Positions 1 to 6,936 of a stretch of DNA of 8,070 nucleotides are shown piece by piece. How positions within the stretch are numbered: the stretch's first letter is position 1; each line of letters opens with the position of its first letter. A program made the position numbers and the translations under genes. The DNA lies in the NCBI GenBank assembly GCA_947460165.1, contig CANHKH010000138.1, forward strand, positions 1 through 8,070, written 5' to 3'. The stretch comes from Comamonadaceae bacterium. Lineage in GTDB: Bacteria > Pseudomonadota > Gammaproteobacteria > Burkholderiales > Burkholderiaceae_C. A model generated the notes under the pieces. That model made no database searches. It saw only the letters and a list, made by a program, of their open reading frames with translations, and was not told the origin of the DNA.

Positions 1-520
1 GAACGCCATGGACATGTTGCCCGTGGACCTGATCCCCCAAATCTGGCACACCGCCGGACCTGCGTTGGGTTTCAAAGACTACATGCGCGTGGTGCCCACC
101 GCCGACTTGTCCACCACCTTGGGTTTGTCATGCTCGGTGCTGCTGATTTGCATTTTTTACAACATCAAGATCAAAGGCTTGGGCGGCTGGGCCCATGAAT
201 TGATTGCCGCTCCGTTTGGTGACCATTGGCTGCTCTACCCGATCAATTTCTTGATGCAAATGATCGAGTACCTTGCCAAGACGGTCTCCCACGGCATGCG
301 GCTGTTTGGCAACATGTTTGCAGGTGAGTTGGTCTTTATGCTGATCGCCCTCATGGGTGGTGGCTGGGCCCTCTCAGCCACCGGTGTGGGCTTGGCCATC
401 GGCCATGTGCTCGCCGGTTCTGTGTGGACCATCTTCCACATTTTGGTGATCACCTTGCAAGCCTTCATCTTCATGATGTTGACCCTGATCTACACCGGTC
501 AGGCGCACGACTCGCATTGA
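1..520 (+). CDS. atpB: F0F1 ATP synthase subunit a, 3' part (5' end outside window)
   Basis: Subunit a of the membrane F0 sector forms the two proton half-channels beside the rotating c-ring. The open frame runs in from the left edge, where codons 2-7 read Asn-Ala before the first visible Met, so the ATG at 8 is internal and not the start. About 172 residues are visible, against roughly 270 for the E. coli protein. The conserved core is intact. SHGMRLFGNMFAGE carries the essential channel arginine (codon 299-301) and the AGE glutamate. FHILVITLQAFIFMMLTLIY near the end is the last membrane helix with its conserved His and Gln. Several hydrophobic helices are visible. It is the first gene of the visible operon and lies 53 bases before atpE. 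The identification is very secure; only the N-terminal third is missing. Confidence 0.98.
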   Translation, partial: NAMDMLPVDLIPQIWHTAGPALGFKDYMRVVPTADLSTTLGLSCSVLLICIFYNIKIKGLGGWAHELIAAPFGDHWLLYPINFLMQMIEYLAKTVSHGMRLFGNMFAGELVFMLIALMGGGWALSATGVGLAIGHVLAGSVWTIFHILVITLQAFIFMMLTLIYTGQAHDSH

Positions 521-568
521 TGATTTTTCACCCTTTGTTTCACCTTTTCTTTTTCTTTACTTAGGAGT
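521..568 (+). promoter_or_regulatory. Pyrimidine-rich translation-initiation region of atpE with strong Shine-Dalgarno
   Basis: Between the atpB stop and the atpE ATG, the 40 bases 521-560 hold 24 T and 10 C, unlike any other gap in the operon. The tract is followed directly by AGGAG at 563-567, six bases before the ATG. In E. coli a U-rich stretch upstream of the atpE ribosome site is a known translational enhancer that supports the high copy number of subunit c. A similar role here is inferred from position and composition. Confidence 0.6.
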
Positions 569-573
569 ATTTC

Positions 574-822
574 ATGGAAAACATTCTCGGCTTGGTCGCT
601 TTGGGTTGCGGTTTGATCGTTGGTCTGGGTGCTGTGGGCGCCTCTATCGGCATTGGCCTGATGGGCGGCAAGTTCCTGGAGTCTGCTGCACGCCAGCCCG
701 AACTGATGAACGAGCTGCAAGCCAAAATGTTCATCTTGGCCGGTCTGATTGACGCGGCCTTCCTGATCGGCGTGGCCATTGCCCTGCTGTTTGCCTTTGC
801 AAACCCATTTGTCCTGCGCTGA
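574..822 (+). CDS. atpE: F0F1 ATP synthase subunit c (rotor ring)
   Basis: Subunit c is an 82-residue two-helix hairpin that oligomerises into the proton-driven rotor ring of F0. Helix 1 (about residues 5-32) carries the glycine-rich packing motif in VGLGAVGASIGIGLMGG. The polar loop has the invariant Arg40-Gln41-Pro42, which contacts gamma and epsilon. Helix 2 carries the proton-binding carboxylate Asp60 in GLIDAAFLIG. The Glu plus Ser/Thr pattern of Na+-binding rings is absent, so proton coupling is expected. Length matches the family (79 residues in E. coli). The ATG has an AGGAG six bases upstream, preceded by a U-rich tract that probably boosts translation to meet the ring's many-copy stoichiometry. 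It lies between atpB and atpF, as is classical. Confidence 0.99.
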   Translation: MENILGLVALGCGLIVGLGAVGASIGIGLMGGKFLESAARQPELMNELQAKMFILAGLIDAAFLIGVAIALLFAFANPFVLR

Positions 823-858
823 TCGCTTGACCTGTTCAAGCCGTAGAAGGATTGAGAC

Positions 859-1329
859 GTGAACATCAACGCAACTCTGTTCCTGCAGGCTATCGTTTTC
901 GCGATCCTGGTGTGGTTCACGATGAAATTCGTGTGGCCCCCGATCACCAAAGCGCTGGACGAGCGGGCACTCAAAATCGCTGACGGTCTGGCCGCTGCCG
1001 ACAAAGCCAAATCTGAACTCGCCTCCGCCAACAAGCGGGTTGAGGAAGACATGGCCAAATCGCGCAATGACGCGGCTGTGCGACTGGCCGAGGCCGAGCG
1101 CCGAGCCCAGGCCATGATCGAAGAGGCCAAGGCCAAAGCCTCGGAAGAGGCTGCCAAGATCATTGCCGCAGCCAAAGTCGAAGCCCAGCAGCAGGCCGTT
1201 CAGGCCCGCGAAGTCTTGCGTGAGCAAGTCGCTGTGCTGGTGGTCAAAGGCGCCGAGCAGATCCTGCGCAAGGAAGTCAATGCCAGTGTGCATGCCGACC
1301 TGCTGGGTCGCTTGAAAGCCGAGCTGTAA
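859..1329 (+). CDS. atpF: F0F1 ATP synthase subunit b (peripheral stalk)
   Basis: Subunit b anchors the peripheral stator stalk, usually as a homodimer, linking subunit a in the membrane to delta and alpha on F1. The 156-residue product equals the E. coli length. Residues about 5-26 form one N-terminal membrane helix (LFLQAIVFAILVWFTMKFVW). After the conserved PPI hinge at 27-29, residues about 32-140 are a highly charged, alanine-rich helix typical of the right-handed coiled coil. The start is GTG at 859. The next in-frame ATG (codon 22) would cut the membrane helix, and AGAAGG at 845-850 sits eight bases before the GTG, so GTG is preferred. Its stop is only three bases from the atpH ATG, which suggests translational coupling. 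Confidence 0.98.
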   Translation: MNINATLFLQAIVFAILVWFTMKFVWPPITKALDERALKIADGLAAADKAKSELASANKRVEEDMAKSRNDAAVRLAEAERRAQAMIEEAKAKASEEAAKIIAAAKVEAQQQAVQAREVLREQVAVLVVKGAEQILRKEVNASVHADLLGRLKAEL

Positions 1330-1332
1330 GCC

Positions 1333-1863
1333 ATGGCCGAACTCGCCACCATTGCTCGCCCCTATGCCGAGGCCTTGTACAAGGCCTGCGGTTCGGAATT
1401 GGCTGCCACCGCCGAATGGCTGGACGAACTCGCTGCCATCGCAGCCAATCCCCAGCTCCTGCAGTACGCAGCCGACCCCAAAGTCACGGACCAGCAAACG
1501 CTTGACGTGTTTGCTGGCGTGGTCAAGGTGGCGCTGACTGAGAAAGCCATCAACTTTCTGAGCACAGTCATCGACAACGGTCGACTGTCTGCCCTGCCCG
1601 ATATCGCCGCTCAGTTTCGTGCCTTGGTCAATGCCCAGGCCGGATCGTCGGACGCCATCGTTTACAGCGCCTTTGCCATGGACGCTGAGGTGGTGGCCGA
1701 GCTGTCACGCACCTTGGAAAAGCGCTTTGGTCGCAGTTTGAATGTGCGCGTCGAAATCGATCCCGAGATCATTGGCGGCGTGCGTGTCGTGGTGGGTGAC
1801 GAGGTGCTAGACGCTTCGGTCAAAGCCCGTTTGGAACAAATGAAAGTGGCGCTGATCGCCTGA
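1333..1863 (+). CDS. atpH: F0F1 ATP synthase subunit delta
   Basis: Delta (bacterial OSCP homologue) sits on top of F1 and joins the alpha N-termini to the b-subunit stalk. The 176-residue product has the full family length. ARPYAEALY at residues 8-16 opens the N-terminal helical domain, which also includes INFLSTVIDNGRL (73-85). The C-terminal signature EIDPEIIGGVRVVVGDEVLD is at 141-160, followed by a terminal helix. The ATG lies three bases after the atpF stop and has only a weak Shine-Dalgarno candidate (GAG at 1321-1323, inside atpF). Its translation therefore probably depends on ribosomes finishing atpF. Nothing is unusual in the protein itself. Confidence 0.98.
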   Translation: MAELATIARPYAEALYKACGSELAATAEWLDELAAIAANPQLLQYAADPKVTDQQTLDVFAGVVKVALTEKAINFLSTVIDNGRLSALPDIAAQFRALVNAQAGSSDAIVYSAFAMDAEVVAELSRTLEKRFGRSLNVRVEIDPEIIGGVRVVVGDEVLDASVKARLEQMKVALIA

Positions 1864-1909
1864 GCCTCAAGCTCTCGACCGCCAACAACCTAGAAAGAAG
1901 GAAAGAGTC

Positions 1910-3463
1910 ATGCAACTCAATCCAGCAGAAATTTCTGAACTGATCAAAAGCCGCATCCAAGGTCTGGGCGCGGATGCCGACATTCGCAACCAGGGCACTG
2001 TGGTCTCTGTGGCCGACGGCATCGTGCGCATTCACGGCTTGTCTGACGTGATGCAAGGCGAGATGTTGGAGTTTCCTCCCACGGCCGCTGGCGTGCCCAC
2101 CTTTGGTCTGGCCCTGAACCTCGAGCGCGACTCTGTCGGCTCCGTGATCTTGGGCGAGTACGAGCACATCGCCGAAGGCGACACCGTCAAGTGCACGGGC
2201 CGTATTTTGGAAGTGCCCGTGGGCCCTGAGTTGATTGGCCGCGTGGTCAACGCCCTGGGCCAGCCCATCGACGGCAAAGGCCCGATCAACGCCAAGATGA
2301 CGGACGTGATCGAAAAGGTCGCCCCTGGCGTGATTGCCCGTAAATCGGTGGACCAGCCGCTGCAAACCGGCCTCAAGTCCATTGACTCCATGGTGCCCGT
2401 GGGCCGGGGTCAGCGCGAGCTGATCATTGGTGACCGTCAGACCGGCAAAACCGCCGTGGCCATTGACGCCATCATCAACCAAAAAGGCCAGGGCGTGACC
2501 TGCGTCTACGTGGCCATTGGTCAAAAAGCCTCGTCCATCAAAAACGTGGTGCGTGCGCTGGAGCAAGCCGGTGCCATGGACTACACCATCGTGGTGGCAG
2601 CCTCGGCCTCTGAGTCGGCCGCCATGCAGTACGTCAGCGCCTACTCGGGCTGCACCATGGGCGAGTACTTCCGTGACCGCGGCGAAGACGCGCTCATCGT
2701 GTACGACGATCTCTCCAAGCAAGCCGTGGCCTACCGCCAAGTCTCGCTGCTGCTGCGCCGCCCGCCAGGCCGCGAAGCCTATCCCGGCGATGTGTTCTAT
2801 CTCCACAGCCGCCTGCTCGAGCGCGCCGCCCGTGTGAACGCCGACTATGTCGAAGCCTTCACCAAAGGCGAAGTCAAAGGCAAAACCGGCTCGCTCACGG
2901 CCCTGCCCATCATCGAGACGCAAGCCGGCGACGTGTCCGCCTTTGTGCCCACCAACGTGATCTCCATCACCGACGGCCAGATCTTCTTGGAAACCAGCTT
3001 GTTCAATGCCGGTATCCGCCCCGCCATCAACGCCGGTATTTCGGTCTCGCGCGTCGGTGGTGCAGCCCAGACCAAGTTGATCAAGAGCCTGTCTGGCGGT
3101 ATCCGTACCGACTTGGCCCAGTACCGCGAACTCGCGGCCTTCGCCCAGTTTGCCTCTGACCTTGACGAAGCCACCCGCAAGCAGCTTGACCGCGGCGCGC
3201 GCGTGACCGAGTTGCTCAAGCAAGCCCAGTACTCGCCTTTGTCCATCTCCTCCATGGGTGCCACCTTGTTTGCCGTGAACAAAGGCTTCATGGACGACAT
3301 CGAGGTCAAGAAAGTGCTGGCCTTTGAATCCGGTCTGCACAGCTTTCTCAAAGACAAGCACGCCGCCCTGATGAGCAAGCTTGAAGCGAACAAGGCCATG
3401 GACAAAGAGGCCGAAGCCGAGATGACCGCCGCCATCACCGAGTTCAAGAAGTCCTTTGCTTGA
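1910..3463 (+). CDS. atpA: F0F1 ATP synthase subunit alpha
   Basis: Alpha is the non-catalytic nucleotide-binding subunit of the F1 alpha3-beta3 hexamer. The 517-residue product compares with 513 in E. coli. In order it has an N-terminal helix that binds delta and a beta-barrel (about 25-95). The nucleotide-binding domain follows, with Walker A GDRQTGKT at 174-181 and Walker B ALIVYDD at 261-267. The family signature PAINAGISVS is at 371-380, the arginine finger Arg381 (SRVGG) comes next, and a C-terminal helical domain ends the protein. The ATG at 1910 is preceded by a purine-rich ribosome site (AAGGAAAG at 1898-1905). It lies 46 bases after atpH and 43 before atpG, all co-directional. A long open frame on the opposite strand is a codon-bias shadow. 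Confidence 0.99.
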   Translation: MQLNPAEISELIKSRIQGLGADADIRNQGTVVSVADGIVRIHGLSDVMQGEMLEFPPTAAGVPTFGLALNLERDSVGSVILGEYEHIAEGDTVKCTGRILEVPVGPELIGRVVNALGQPIDGKGPINAKMTDVIEKVAPGVIARKSVDQPLQTGLKSIDSMVPVGRGQRELIIGDRQTGKTAVAIDAIINQKGQGVTCVYVAIGQKASSIKNVVRALEQAGAMDYTIVVAASASESAAMQYVSAYSGCTMGEYFRDRGEDALIVYDDLSKQAVAYRQVSLLLRRPPGREAYPGDVFYLHSRLLERAARVNADYVEAFTKGEVKGKTGSLTALPIIETQAGDVSAFVPTNVISITDGQIFLETSLFNAGIRPAINAGISVSRVGGAAQTKLIKSLSGGIRTDLAQYRELAAFAQFASDLDEATRKQLDRGARVTELLKQAQYSPLSISSMGATLFAVNKGFMDDIEVKKVLAFESGLHSFLKDKHAALMSKLEANKAMDKEAEAEMTAAITEFKKSFA

Positions 3464-3506
3464 GTTGCAGACTCCAAGCAAGCTTTAGAACCTTCTAGGA
3501 ACTCAT

Positions 3507-4367
3507 ATGGCAGCAGGCAAGGAAATCCGAGGCAAGATCAAATCGGTGGAAAACACCAAAAAGATCACCAAAGCCATGGAAATGGTGGCCGCCTCCAAAA
3601 TGCGCAAAGCGCAAGAGCGGATGCGTGCCGCTCGTCCCTACAGCGACAAGGTTCGCAACATCGCGGCCAATTTGGGCCAGGCCAACCCTGAGTACACGCA
3701 TCCCTTCATGCGTGGCAACGACGCCAAAGCCATAGGCTTTATTGTCGTGACCACCGACAAGGGCTTGTGCGGTGGCATGAACACCAACGTGTTGCGCGCT
3801 CTGACCGTCAAGCTGCGCGAGGCGGAGACGGCCGGCCACAAGGTACAAGCGGTGGCCATTGGCAACAAAGGGCTGGGCTTTTTGAACCGCGTGGGTGTTC
3901 CGGTGGTCTCGCAGCTCACCCAGATGGGCGATCAGCCGCACCTTGAAAAAATGATTGGCCCGGTCAAGGTGCTGCTCGACGCTTACGCCGCTGGCAAGAT
4001 CAACAAGGTGCAGCTGTGCTACACCCGGTTTATCAACACCATGCGTCAAGAAGCGGTGGTCGAGCAGTTGCTCCCTTTGGCCAAGCTGGAGGCCGATCAA
4101 GGTCACAAGGACTGGGACTACATTTACGAGCCCGATGCGCAGACCGTCATTGACGAACTGCTGGTGCGCTATGTGGAGGCACAGGTCTACCAAGCGGTGG
4201 CTGAAAACATGGCCTCCGAGCAGTCAGCCCGCATGGTGGCCATGAAATCGGCCACCGACAACGCAGGCAGCGTCATCTCGGAACTCAAGTTGGTTTACAA
4301 CAAAACACGCCAAGCAGCGATCACGAAAGAGCTTTCGGAGATCGTCGCTGGTGCGGCTGCCGTCTGA
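3507..4367 (+). CDS. atpG: F0F1 ATP synthase subunit gamma (central shaft)
   Basis: Gamma is the rotating central shaft that transmits c-ring rotation to the catalytic sites. The 286-residue product compares with 287 in E. coli. The N-terminal helix (residues 1-40, with KEIRGKIKSVENTKKITKAM) and the C-terminal helix (about 215-284) form the coiled coil inside the alpha3-beta3 barrel. The central alpha/beta domain includes the conserved DKGLCGG at 84-90. The C-terminal family signature runs from Ile272-Thr-Lys-Glu to GAAA at 282-285. The ATG at 3507 has TAGGAA at 3496-3501 as its ribosome site. It sits between atpA and atpD, as in nearly all bacterial operons. No odd feature was seen. Confidence 0.99.
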   Translation: MAAGKEIRGKIKSVENTKKITKAMEMVAASKMRKAQERMRAARPYSDKVRNIAANLGQANPEYTHPFMRGNDAKAIGFIVVTTDKGLCGGMNTNVLRALTVKLREAETAGHKVQAVAIGNKGLGFLNRVGVPVVSQLTQMGDQPHLEKMIGPVKVLLDAYAAGKINKVQLCYTRFINTMRQEAVVEQLLPLAKLEADQGHKDWDYIYEPDAQTVIDELLVRYVEAQVYQAVAENMASEQSARMVAMKSATDNAGSVISELKLVYNKTRQAAITKELSEIVAGAAAV

Positions 4368-4417
4368 GCCACCTGGCCGACGTCGAACAGATTTAAAGAA
4401 CAGAAAAGGACTCAATC

Positions 4418-5821
4418 ATGGCTCAAGCTCTAGGCAAGATTGTTCAGTGTATTGGCGCTGTGGTGGACGTGGAATTTGCGCGCGACCAGATGCCCAGCAT
4501 TTATGACGCCCTCAAAATGGAAGGCTCCACCCTCACCCTGGAAGTGCAGCAGCAGCTGGGTGACGGCGTCGTCCGCACCATTGCGCTGGGCTCGTCCGAC
4601 GGCCTGCGCCGCGGCAACATGGTCTACAACACCAAGGCCCCCATCACCGTGCCCGTGGGCAAGGCCACCCTGGGCCGCATCATGGACGTGCTGGGCAGCC
4701 CCATCGACGAGCGCGGCCCCGTGGACCAGACGCAAACCGCCTCCATCCACCGCAAAGCCCCCGCTTATGACGAGCTGTCGCCTTCGACCGAACTGCTGGA
4801 AACCGGCATCAAGGTGATCGACCTGGTCTGCCCCTTCGCCAAAGGCGGCAAGGTGGGCCTGTTCGGCGGCGCGGGCGTGGGCAAGACCGTGAACATGATG
4901 GAACTCATCAACAACATCGCCAAAGCCCACTCGGGTCTGTCGGTGTTCGCTGGTGTGGGCGAGCGCACCCGTGAGGGCAATGACTTCTACCATGAGATGG
5001 CCGACTCCGGCGTGGTCAATCTCGAGGACCTGCCCGAATCCAAAGTGGCCATGGTCTACGGTCAGATGAACGAGCCTCCAGGCAACCGCCTGCGCGTGGC
5101 CCTGACTGGCCTGACCATTGCCGAGTCCTTCCGCGACGAAGGCCGCGACGTGCTGTTCTTTGTGGACAACATCTACCGCTACACCTTGGCTGGAACTGAA
5201 GTGTCCGCCTTGCTGGGCCGCATGCCATCTGCCGTGGGCTACCAGCCCACCCTGGCCGAAGAAATGGGCCGCCTGCAAGAGCGCATCACATCCACCAAAG
5301 TCGGCTCCATCACCTCGATTCAGGCCGTGTACGTGCCTGCGGACGACTTGACCGACCCCTCGCCTGCCACCACCTTTGCCCACTTGGACTCCACCGTGGT
5401 GCTCTCGCGTGACATCGCGTCGCTGGGTATTTACCCTGCGGTGGACCCGCTGGATTCGACCAGCCGCCAGCTCGACCCCAATGTGGTCGGCGCAGACCAT
5501 TACCAAACGGCACGCGCCGTGCAAGGCACACTGCAGCGCTACAAAGAGCTGCGCGACATCATTGCGATTTTGGGCATGGATGAATTGGCGCCTGAAGACA
5601 AGCTGGCCGTGGCCCGTGCCCGCAAAATCCAGCGCTTTCTCTCGCAGCCATTCCACGTCGCTGAGGTGTTCACCGGCTCGCCTGGCAAGTACGTCAGCTT
5701 GGCCGAGACCATTCGCGGCTTCAAGATGATCGTCAACGGCGAGTGCGACCACCTGCCCGAGCAGGCCTTCTACATGGTCGGCACCATCGACGAGGCTTTC
5801 GAAAAAGCCAAGAAAGTCTAA
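4418..5821 (+). CDS. atpD: F0F1 ATP synthase subunit beta (catalytic)
   Basis: Beta carries the catalytic sites that make ATP from ADP and phosphate (EC 7.1.2.2). The 467-residue product is of normal length. It has an N-terminal beta-barrel (about 1-75), Walker A GGAGVGKT at 150-157 and the catalytic glutamate Glu182 in GERTREG. Walker B DVLFFVD ends at Asp250. The signature PAVDPLDSTS is at 340-349. The DELAPED loop (388-394) is the counterpart of the DELSEED loop that pushes on gamma. The ATG at 4418 has AAAGGA at 4405-4410 as its ribosome site, inside an A-rich stretch of the 50-base gap after atpG. Its TAA stop overlaps the ribosome site of atpC. Opposite-strand open frames here are shadows. 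Confidence 0.99.
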   Translation: MAQALGKIVQCIGAVVDVEFARDQMPSIYDALKMEGSTLTLEVQQQLGDGVVRTIALGSSDGLRRGNMVYNTKAPITVPVGKATLGRIMDVLGSPIDERGPVDQTQTASIHRKAPAYDELSPSTELLETGIKVIDLVCPFAKGGKVGLFGGAGVGKTVNMMELINNIAKAHSGLSVFAGVGERTREGNDFYHEMADSGVVNLEDLPESKVAMVYGQMNEPPGNRLRVALTGLTIAESFRDEGRDVLFFVDNIYRYTLAGTEVSALLGRMPSAVGYQPTLAEEMGRLQERITSTKVGSITSIQAVYVPADDLTDPSPATTFAHLDSTVVLSRDIASLGIYPAVDPLDSTSRQLDPNVVGADHYQTARAVQGTLQRYKELRDIIAILGMDELAPEDKLAVARARKIQRFLSQPFHVAEVFTGSPGKYVSLAETIRGFKMIVNGECDHLPEQAFYMVGTIDEAFEKAKKV

Positions 5822-5824
5822 GGA
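5819..5824 (+). promoter_or_regulatory. Shine-Dalgarno of atpC overlapping the atpD stop codon
   Basis: The bases TAAGGA contain the atpD stop codon (TAA, 5819-5821) and an AAGGA ribosome site six bases before the atpC ATG at 5831. A ribosome terminating on atpD therefore covers the atpC initiation site, which favours re-initiation or coupling. That keeps epsilon output tied to beta output. The coupling is inferred from the geometry. Confidence 0.65.
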
Positions 5825-5830
5825 ACTCGC

Positions 5831-6247
5831 ATGCGTACCCTCCAAGTGGATGTGGTCAGCGCCGAAGAGTCCATCTTTTCGGGCGAGGCCAGGTTTGTGG
5901 CGCTGCCGGGTGAGTCGGGAGAGCTGGGGATTTTCCCCCGCCACACCCCCTTGATCACCCGCATACGCCCCGGTGCCGTGCGCATCGAGCGGCCTGATGG
6001 CACTGAAGAGTTTGTGTTTGTGGCCGGTGGCGTGTTGGAAGTCCAACCCGACCGCGTGACCGTGCTCAGCGACACCGCCATCCGTGGCAAGGACTTGGAC
6101 GAAGCCAAGGCCAACGACGCGCGCCAGGCGGCTGAAGAGGCTGTCAAAAACGCCAAAAGCGACATCGACTTGGCCAAAGCCCAGTCCGAGCTGCACGTCA
6201 TGGCCGCGCAAATTGCGGCCCTGCGTCGGTTCCGTCAAAAGCGCTGA
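5831..6247 (+). CDS. atpC: F0F1 ATP synthase subunit epsilon
   Basis: Epsilon binds gamma and the c-ring at the foot of the central stalk and can inhibit ATP hydrolysis through its C-terminal helices. The 138-residue product compares with 139 in E. coli. Residues 1 to about 84 form the beta-sandwich, with the conserved FVALPGESGELGIFPRHTPL at 22-41 and FVFVAGGVLEVQPDRVTVLSD at about 61-81. Residues about 88-138 form the charged, alanine-rich helical hairpin. Both domains are present, so the inhibitory C-terminal part has not been lost. The ATG follows the atpD stop by nine bases and uses the AAGGA overlapping that stop. It is the last gene of the operon, with a strong terminator starting 15 bases downstream. 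Confidence 0.98.
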   Translation: MRTLQVDVVSAEESIFSGEARFVALPGESGELGIFPRHTPLITRIRPGAVRIERPDGTEEFVFVAGGVLEVQPDRVTVLSDTAIRGKDLDEAKANDARQAAEEAVKNAKSDIDLAKAQSELHVMAAQIAALRRFRQKR

Positions 6248-6261
6248 TTCGATGGTGTTTC

Positions 6262-6293
6262 AAAAAAACCGGCCCTTCGCGGCCGGTTTTTTT
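6262..6293. terminator. Bidirectional intrinsic terminator between convergent operons
   Basis: A perfect 6-bp GC stem, CCGGCC (6269-6274) with GGCCGG (6281-6286), closes a six-base loop CTTCGC. Seven A (6262-6268) flank it on the left and seven T (6287-6293) on the right; these can also pair and extend the stem to 13 bp. On the + strand the T-run ends the atp transcript just after atpC. On the minus strand the A-run becomes a U-run and ends the transcript of the lemA/TPM operon, whose last stop is at 6358-6360. The placement between two converging stop codons supports use in both directions. Confidence 0.9.
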
Positions 6294-6357
6294 GTGGTTG
6301 AAGGAGCAGCCTGCTGGCGATTTACCAGCACAAACCATTCCTTGATGGTGCGATAGC

Positions 6358-6930
6358 CTATTGCAAAAAAGGCTCGTCGGCCAACTCGTTGTGCTCGTCG
6401 CTGGCCAGCCCCGTAGAAAGCAACAAGGCCTCGCAGCGGCTCAAGGCTTGGCTCAAACCTGCAGGGGCTTGACCCTCGCGAAAAGCTTGGGCCAAGTCGT
6501 CGGTGATGGCTTGCCAGGCCTGGGCGGGAATGCCGCGCAAGCCGCGGTCGGCCACCAGCTCAATGGCCTGCTCGGCCAGCAGCACGTAAATCAGCACCCC
6601 GGTGTTGCGCTCGGTGTCCCACACCCCCAGTTTGCTGAACATCATGCGGGCGCGTTGCTGCACCACGGGCTGGACCTCGCCGCTGCGCACCAAGCGCCAA
6701 AGGTAGCTCAGTGGCAGCGCTGCCTCCACACACAAGCGAATTTCACCCGCGTGCCTGGTTTCGCTGACGGCCGTGCGCAGCCGCCATTCTTGCGCCAAGG
6801 CAGGCGGCACCACGCGGCGGCTGTCATCTGCGTCCATCCACAGGTGCTTGAAAAAATGCCTTGTGCGGGCCCACAGCGACAGGCGCGCTGGGCTTGGCGA
6901 TGAGGTTTGAGCGGCGCTGGGCTGGTTCAT
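6358..6930 (-). CDS. TPM-domain protein without signal peptide (COG3762-like)
   Basis: This gene belongs to the TPM family (TLP18.3, Psb32, MOLO-1; TPM_phosphatase domain), whose bacterial role is not established. With the ATG at 6930 the product has 190 residues. The first 45 or so are basic and Ser/Pro-rich, then the domain runs from HAGEIRLCVEAALP (60-73) through WDTERNTGVLIYVLL (104-118) and ELVADRGL (124-131) to the AFREG helix (149-153). That order is typical of the shorter TPM subfamily. No signal peptide or clear membrane helix is seen, so a cytoplasmic or membrane-peripheral location is likely. A GTG at 6936, directly after the stop of the upstream gene, would add two residues; both starts have weak ribosome sites and probably rely on coupling. 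It is the last gene of the minus-strand operon. Family confidence is high, function unknown. Confidence 0.85.
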   Translation of the reverse strand: MNQPSAAQTSSPSPARLSLWARTRHFFKHLWMDADDSRRVVPPALAQEWRLRTAVSETRHAGEIRLCVEAALPLSYLWRLVRSGEVQPVVQQRARMMFSKLGVWDTERNTGVLIYVLLAEQAIELVADRGLRGIPAQAWQAITDDLAQAFREGQAPAGLSQALSRCEALLLSTGLASDEHNELADEPFLQ

Positions 6931-6936
6931 GGCCAC

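Noticed and set aside
8..10. ATG at position 8 as the start of atpB
   Set aside because: The frame is open to the left edge and the product would lack about a third of subunit a, including its first membrane helices. This Met lies in the conserved AMDMLPVD region that is internal in the family.
574..822. Possible Na+-coupled ATP synthase
   Set aside because: Subunit c has Asp60 followed by AAFLIG and lacks the Glu and Ser/Thr ligands of Na+-binding rings. Proton coupling is the expected mode.
499..1497. A 332-codon minus-strand frame across atpE, atpF and part of atpH
   Set aside because: It is low-complexity Gly/Leu/Phe/Gln-rich translation of the reverse of hydrophobic and alanine-rich genes. 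It crosses three sense genes and has no family features.
1820..3481. A 553-codon open frame on the minus strand opposite atpA
   Set aside because: Its peptide is His/Gly/Val-rich with no recognisable domain, and it mirrors the strong third-position C/G bias of atpA. It is a codon-bias shadow of a gene with intact family motifs.
3486..3497. Inverted repeat TAGAA-CC-TTCTA just upstream of atpG
   Set aside because: A two-base spacer cannot form an RNA hairpin loop, and the right arm merges into the atpG ribosome site. I know of no matching operator in this position, so chance is the simplest reading.
4430..6238. A 602-codon open frame on the minus strand spanning atpD and atpC
   Set aside because: It has the same character as the frame opposite atpA: composition dictated by the sense genes, no domain, and no ribosome site noticed. 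It spans two well-supported sense genes and their junction, so an antisense protein is very unlikely.
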